NCBI GenBank assembly: GCA_030377945.1
Contig: JAUCGD010000177.1
Coordinates: 1-6,744 of the forward strand
From: Desulfobacterales bacterium HSG17
GTDB taxonomy: Bacteria; Desulfobacterota; Desulfobacteria; Desulfobacterales; Desulfococcaceae
Direction of reading: 5' to 3'
DNA: 6,744 nucleotides
The notes beneath the pieces were generated by a model. It was not told the DNA's origin and searched no databases. It saw only the letters and a program-made list of their open reading frames with translations. The position numbers and the translations under genes are program-made. Positions 5,811 to 6,744 of the stretch are shown here, one piece after another. Positions within the stretch are counted from its first letter, which is position 1. Each line of letters begins with the position of its first letter.

Positions 5811-6485
5811 TTATGCTAATTCTACTGCTTGAGCGGGAGCTGTGACCCCGTCTTCAGCGTTTTTGTCGCTATGGGGCCTTTTCCGCTCTTTCCTCTTCTT
5901 TGATTGCCGTTTTGATACAGGAGCTTCTGCATCAAAATCCTGATAACGTCGACTCTTATCTTTACGTATTACGATTTTGTTTTCAATTTTTTTCACCCTG
6001 TTTTTCCGATCTGTGTCAGTATCAAAAGGTGTGTTATGTTTAAGCATACCATAAACAATACGAAGACTTTTATGCATACAGACACCAATGGCAGCCATTT
6101 TTTCCATCCCTTTTTCAACCCGATCCAGGTACAGTTCCTGAATAAGGGGATTATAAGTCAGTGAGGCCATTACAACCATATACAAAATATGTCTTGGTAC
6201 TTTTCTTCCTTTTTTACTCATCTTGAATCCTCCACTACCGTCACCGCTCATTTTATAAACCGGATGAACTCCGAAGAATGAAGCCAGTTTTTTTACCGAT
6301 GAGAATCGTTTGATCGTTTGTATTTCAAGCATCAGCCCAATAGCTGAGGAAACCCCTATTTCAGGAAAGGTTTTAAGCAGTTCTACTTCAGGCATTGTAC
6401 ATTGTTTTGACATATATTCAGTTTGGGTTTTTATGGTCTTATTCAGATGAATAATTTGTTTTACAACAGACTTCAGACATATTAA
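5811..6485 (-). pseudogene. IS110-family transposase remnant, C-terminal (Transposase_20) part only
   Basis: The frame open from 6485 to the TAA at 5811-5813 encodes the C-terminal half of an IS110/IS116/IS902 transposase (PF02371). It carries a helical lead-in (LKSVVKQIIHLNKTI), a helix-hairpin-helix-like FPEIG (PGIG in relatives), RFSSVKKLASFFGVHP, and KMSGDGSGG followed by KKGRKVPRHIL. Counting from the ATG at 6413, Ser56 in the SG motif is the likely recombinase nucleophile. The last 60 residues are a lysine/arginine-rich tail. The N-terminal DEDD (RuvC-like) domain of about 150-200 residues is missing: an in-frame TGA stands at 6486-6488 and no recognisable N-terminal sequence follows in any frame to the window end. 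The ATG at 6413 lacks a ribosome binding site and falls inside the conserved helix, so the frame probably extends upstream and the 200-residue reading is an artefact of truncation. The element cannot transpose by itself. Confidence 0.85.
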
Positions 6486-6744
6486 TCAACTCAAAAGCCT
6501 TCCTTAAGCGCACGAATGAAAGCATATAAAAAAAGCTATCAATGATTATTTTTTCCGATTATCTTTTATAATCAGTAAAGTAAAGGTAATTTGTAGTTTA
6601 CAATTAAAATTATTTTTGCCCGAAGTCCTCCTCAAAAAGCCTAAATCAATCAATGATATTATCACATAGTATTTTAATCCTCATATAATAATATCAAGCA
6701 ATTAGCAAATTCATGCCAAAATACCAGTGTTTTTAATATTGACT
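6486..6744. other. AT-rich stretch without a recognisable gene
   Basis: The stretch upstream of the transposase remnant has no open frame with a plausible start and ribosome binding site on either strand. It holds a 9-base inverted repeat, TGATATTAT (6654-6662) with ATAATATCA (6688-6696), which is weak evidence in such AT-rich DNA. The expected N-terminal transposase motif (a GIDVHK-like start) is not seen, so the missing half has been deleted or replaced, not merely frameshifted. Confidence 0.55.

Noticed and set aside
5811..6413. Intact 200-residue transposase gene starting at ATG 6413
   Set aside because: The start has no ribosome binding site, the frame stays open and family-like for 24 codons upstream, and the DEDD domain is missing. 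It is a truncated remnant.
5671..6624. TGCCCGAA at 5671-5678 and 6617-6624 as direct repeats flanking the IS110 remnant
   Set aside because: Only 8 bases, and IS110 elements usually make no clear target duplication. Chance cannot be excluded, and one copy is explained as a stem arm.
6654..6696. 9-base inverted repeat TGATATTAT/ATAATATCA as a functional site
   Set aside because: The region is very AT-rich, so such a repeat is expected by chance; nothing else supports it.

Overview
The window looks like chromosomal DNA of a large-genome anaerobic delta-proteobacterium, most likely a Desulfobacterales (Desulfobacterota) such as the filamentous or multicellular sulfate reducers. This is inferred from three things: an exported protein that joins DUF1566/Lcl_C domains, Ig-like domains, a caspase/C13-like domain and a dockerin-like tail; a DUF1703-type AAA-ATPase/PD-(D/E)XK gene; and long palindromes built on CAGGAT/ATCCTG between the genes. 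No rRNA or housekeeping gene is present to fix the taxonomy.

Layout. Positions 3-104 hold the last 33 codons of a gene that enters from the left, possibly an AbrB-type antitoxin. Positions 105-360 are non-coding and packed with palindromes. Positions 361-3594 encode a 1077-residue exported multidomain protein that starts at TTG. Positions 3594-3680 are a second copy of the CAGGAT palindrome. Positions 3700-5445 encode a 581-residue AAA-ATPase/PD-(D/E)XK protein. Positions 5441-5632 hold the third CAGGAT palindrome followed by a different, GAACC-type palindrome. Positions 5633-5810 are non-coding with two small hairpins. Positions 5811-6485, on the minus strand, are the C-terminal part of an IS110-family transposase whose N-terminal domain is gone. 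Positions 6486-6744 are AT-rich with no recognisable gene.

How the parts relate. There is no clear pathway or operon. The two large genes share a strand and are 105 bases apart, but that gap is almost entirely palindrome. Every plus-strand gene end is followed by one copy of the CAGGAT palindrome, and in two cases the palindrome overlaps the stop codon. The IS110 remnant lies just beyond the densest palindrome cluster.

Most interesting points. (1) The C13/caspase-like domain of the large protein appears to have lost both catalytic residues: His and Cys positions are both Pro. (2) Its two DUF1566 domains end in 29-residue segments that look like variable regions of a diversity-generating retroelement, although no reverse transcriptase or template repeat is in the window. 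(3) The CAGGAT palindromes are modular: variable triplets precede a constant hexamer, and in one copy the module order is interleaved, so the two perfect pairings exclude each other in a simple hairpin.
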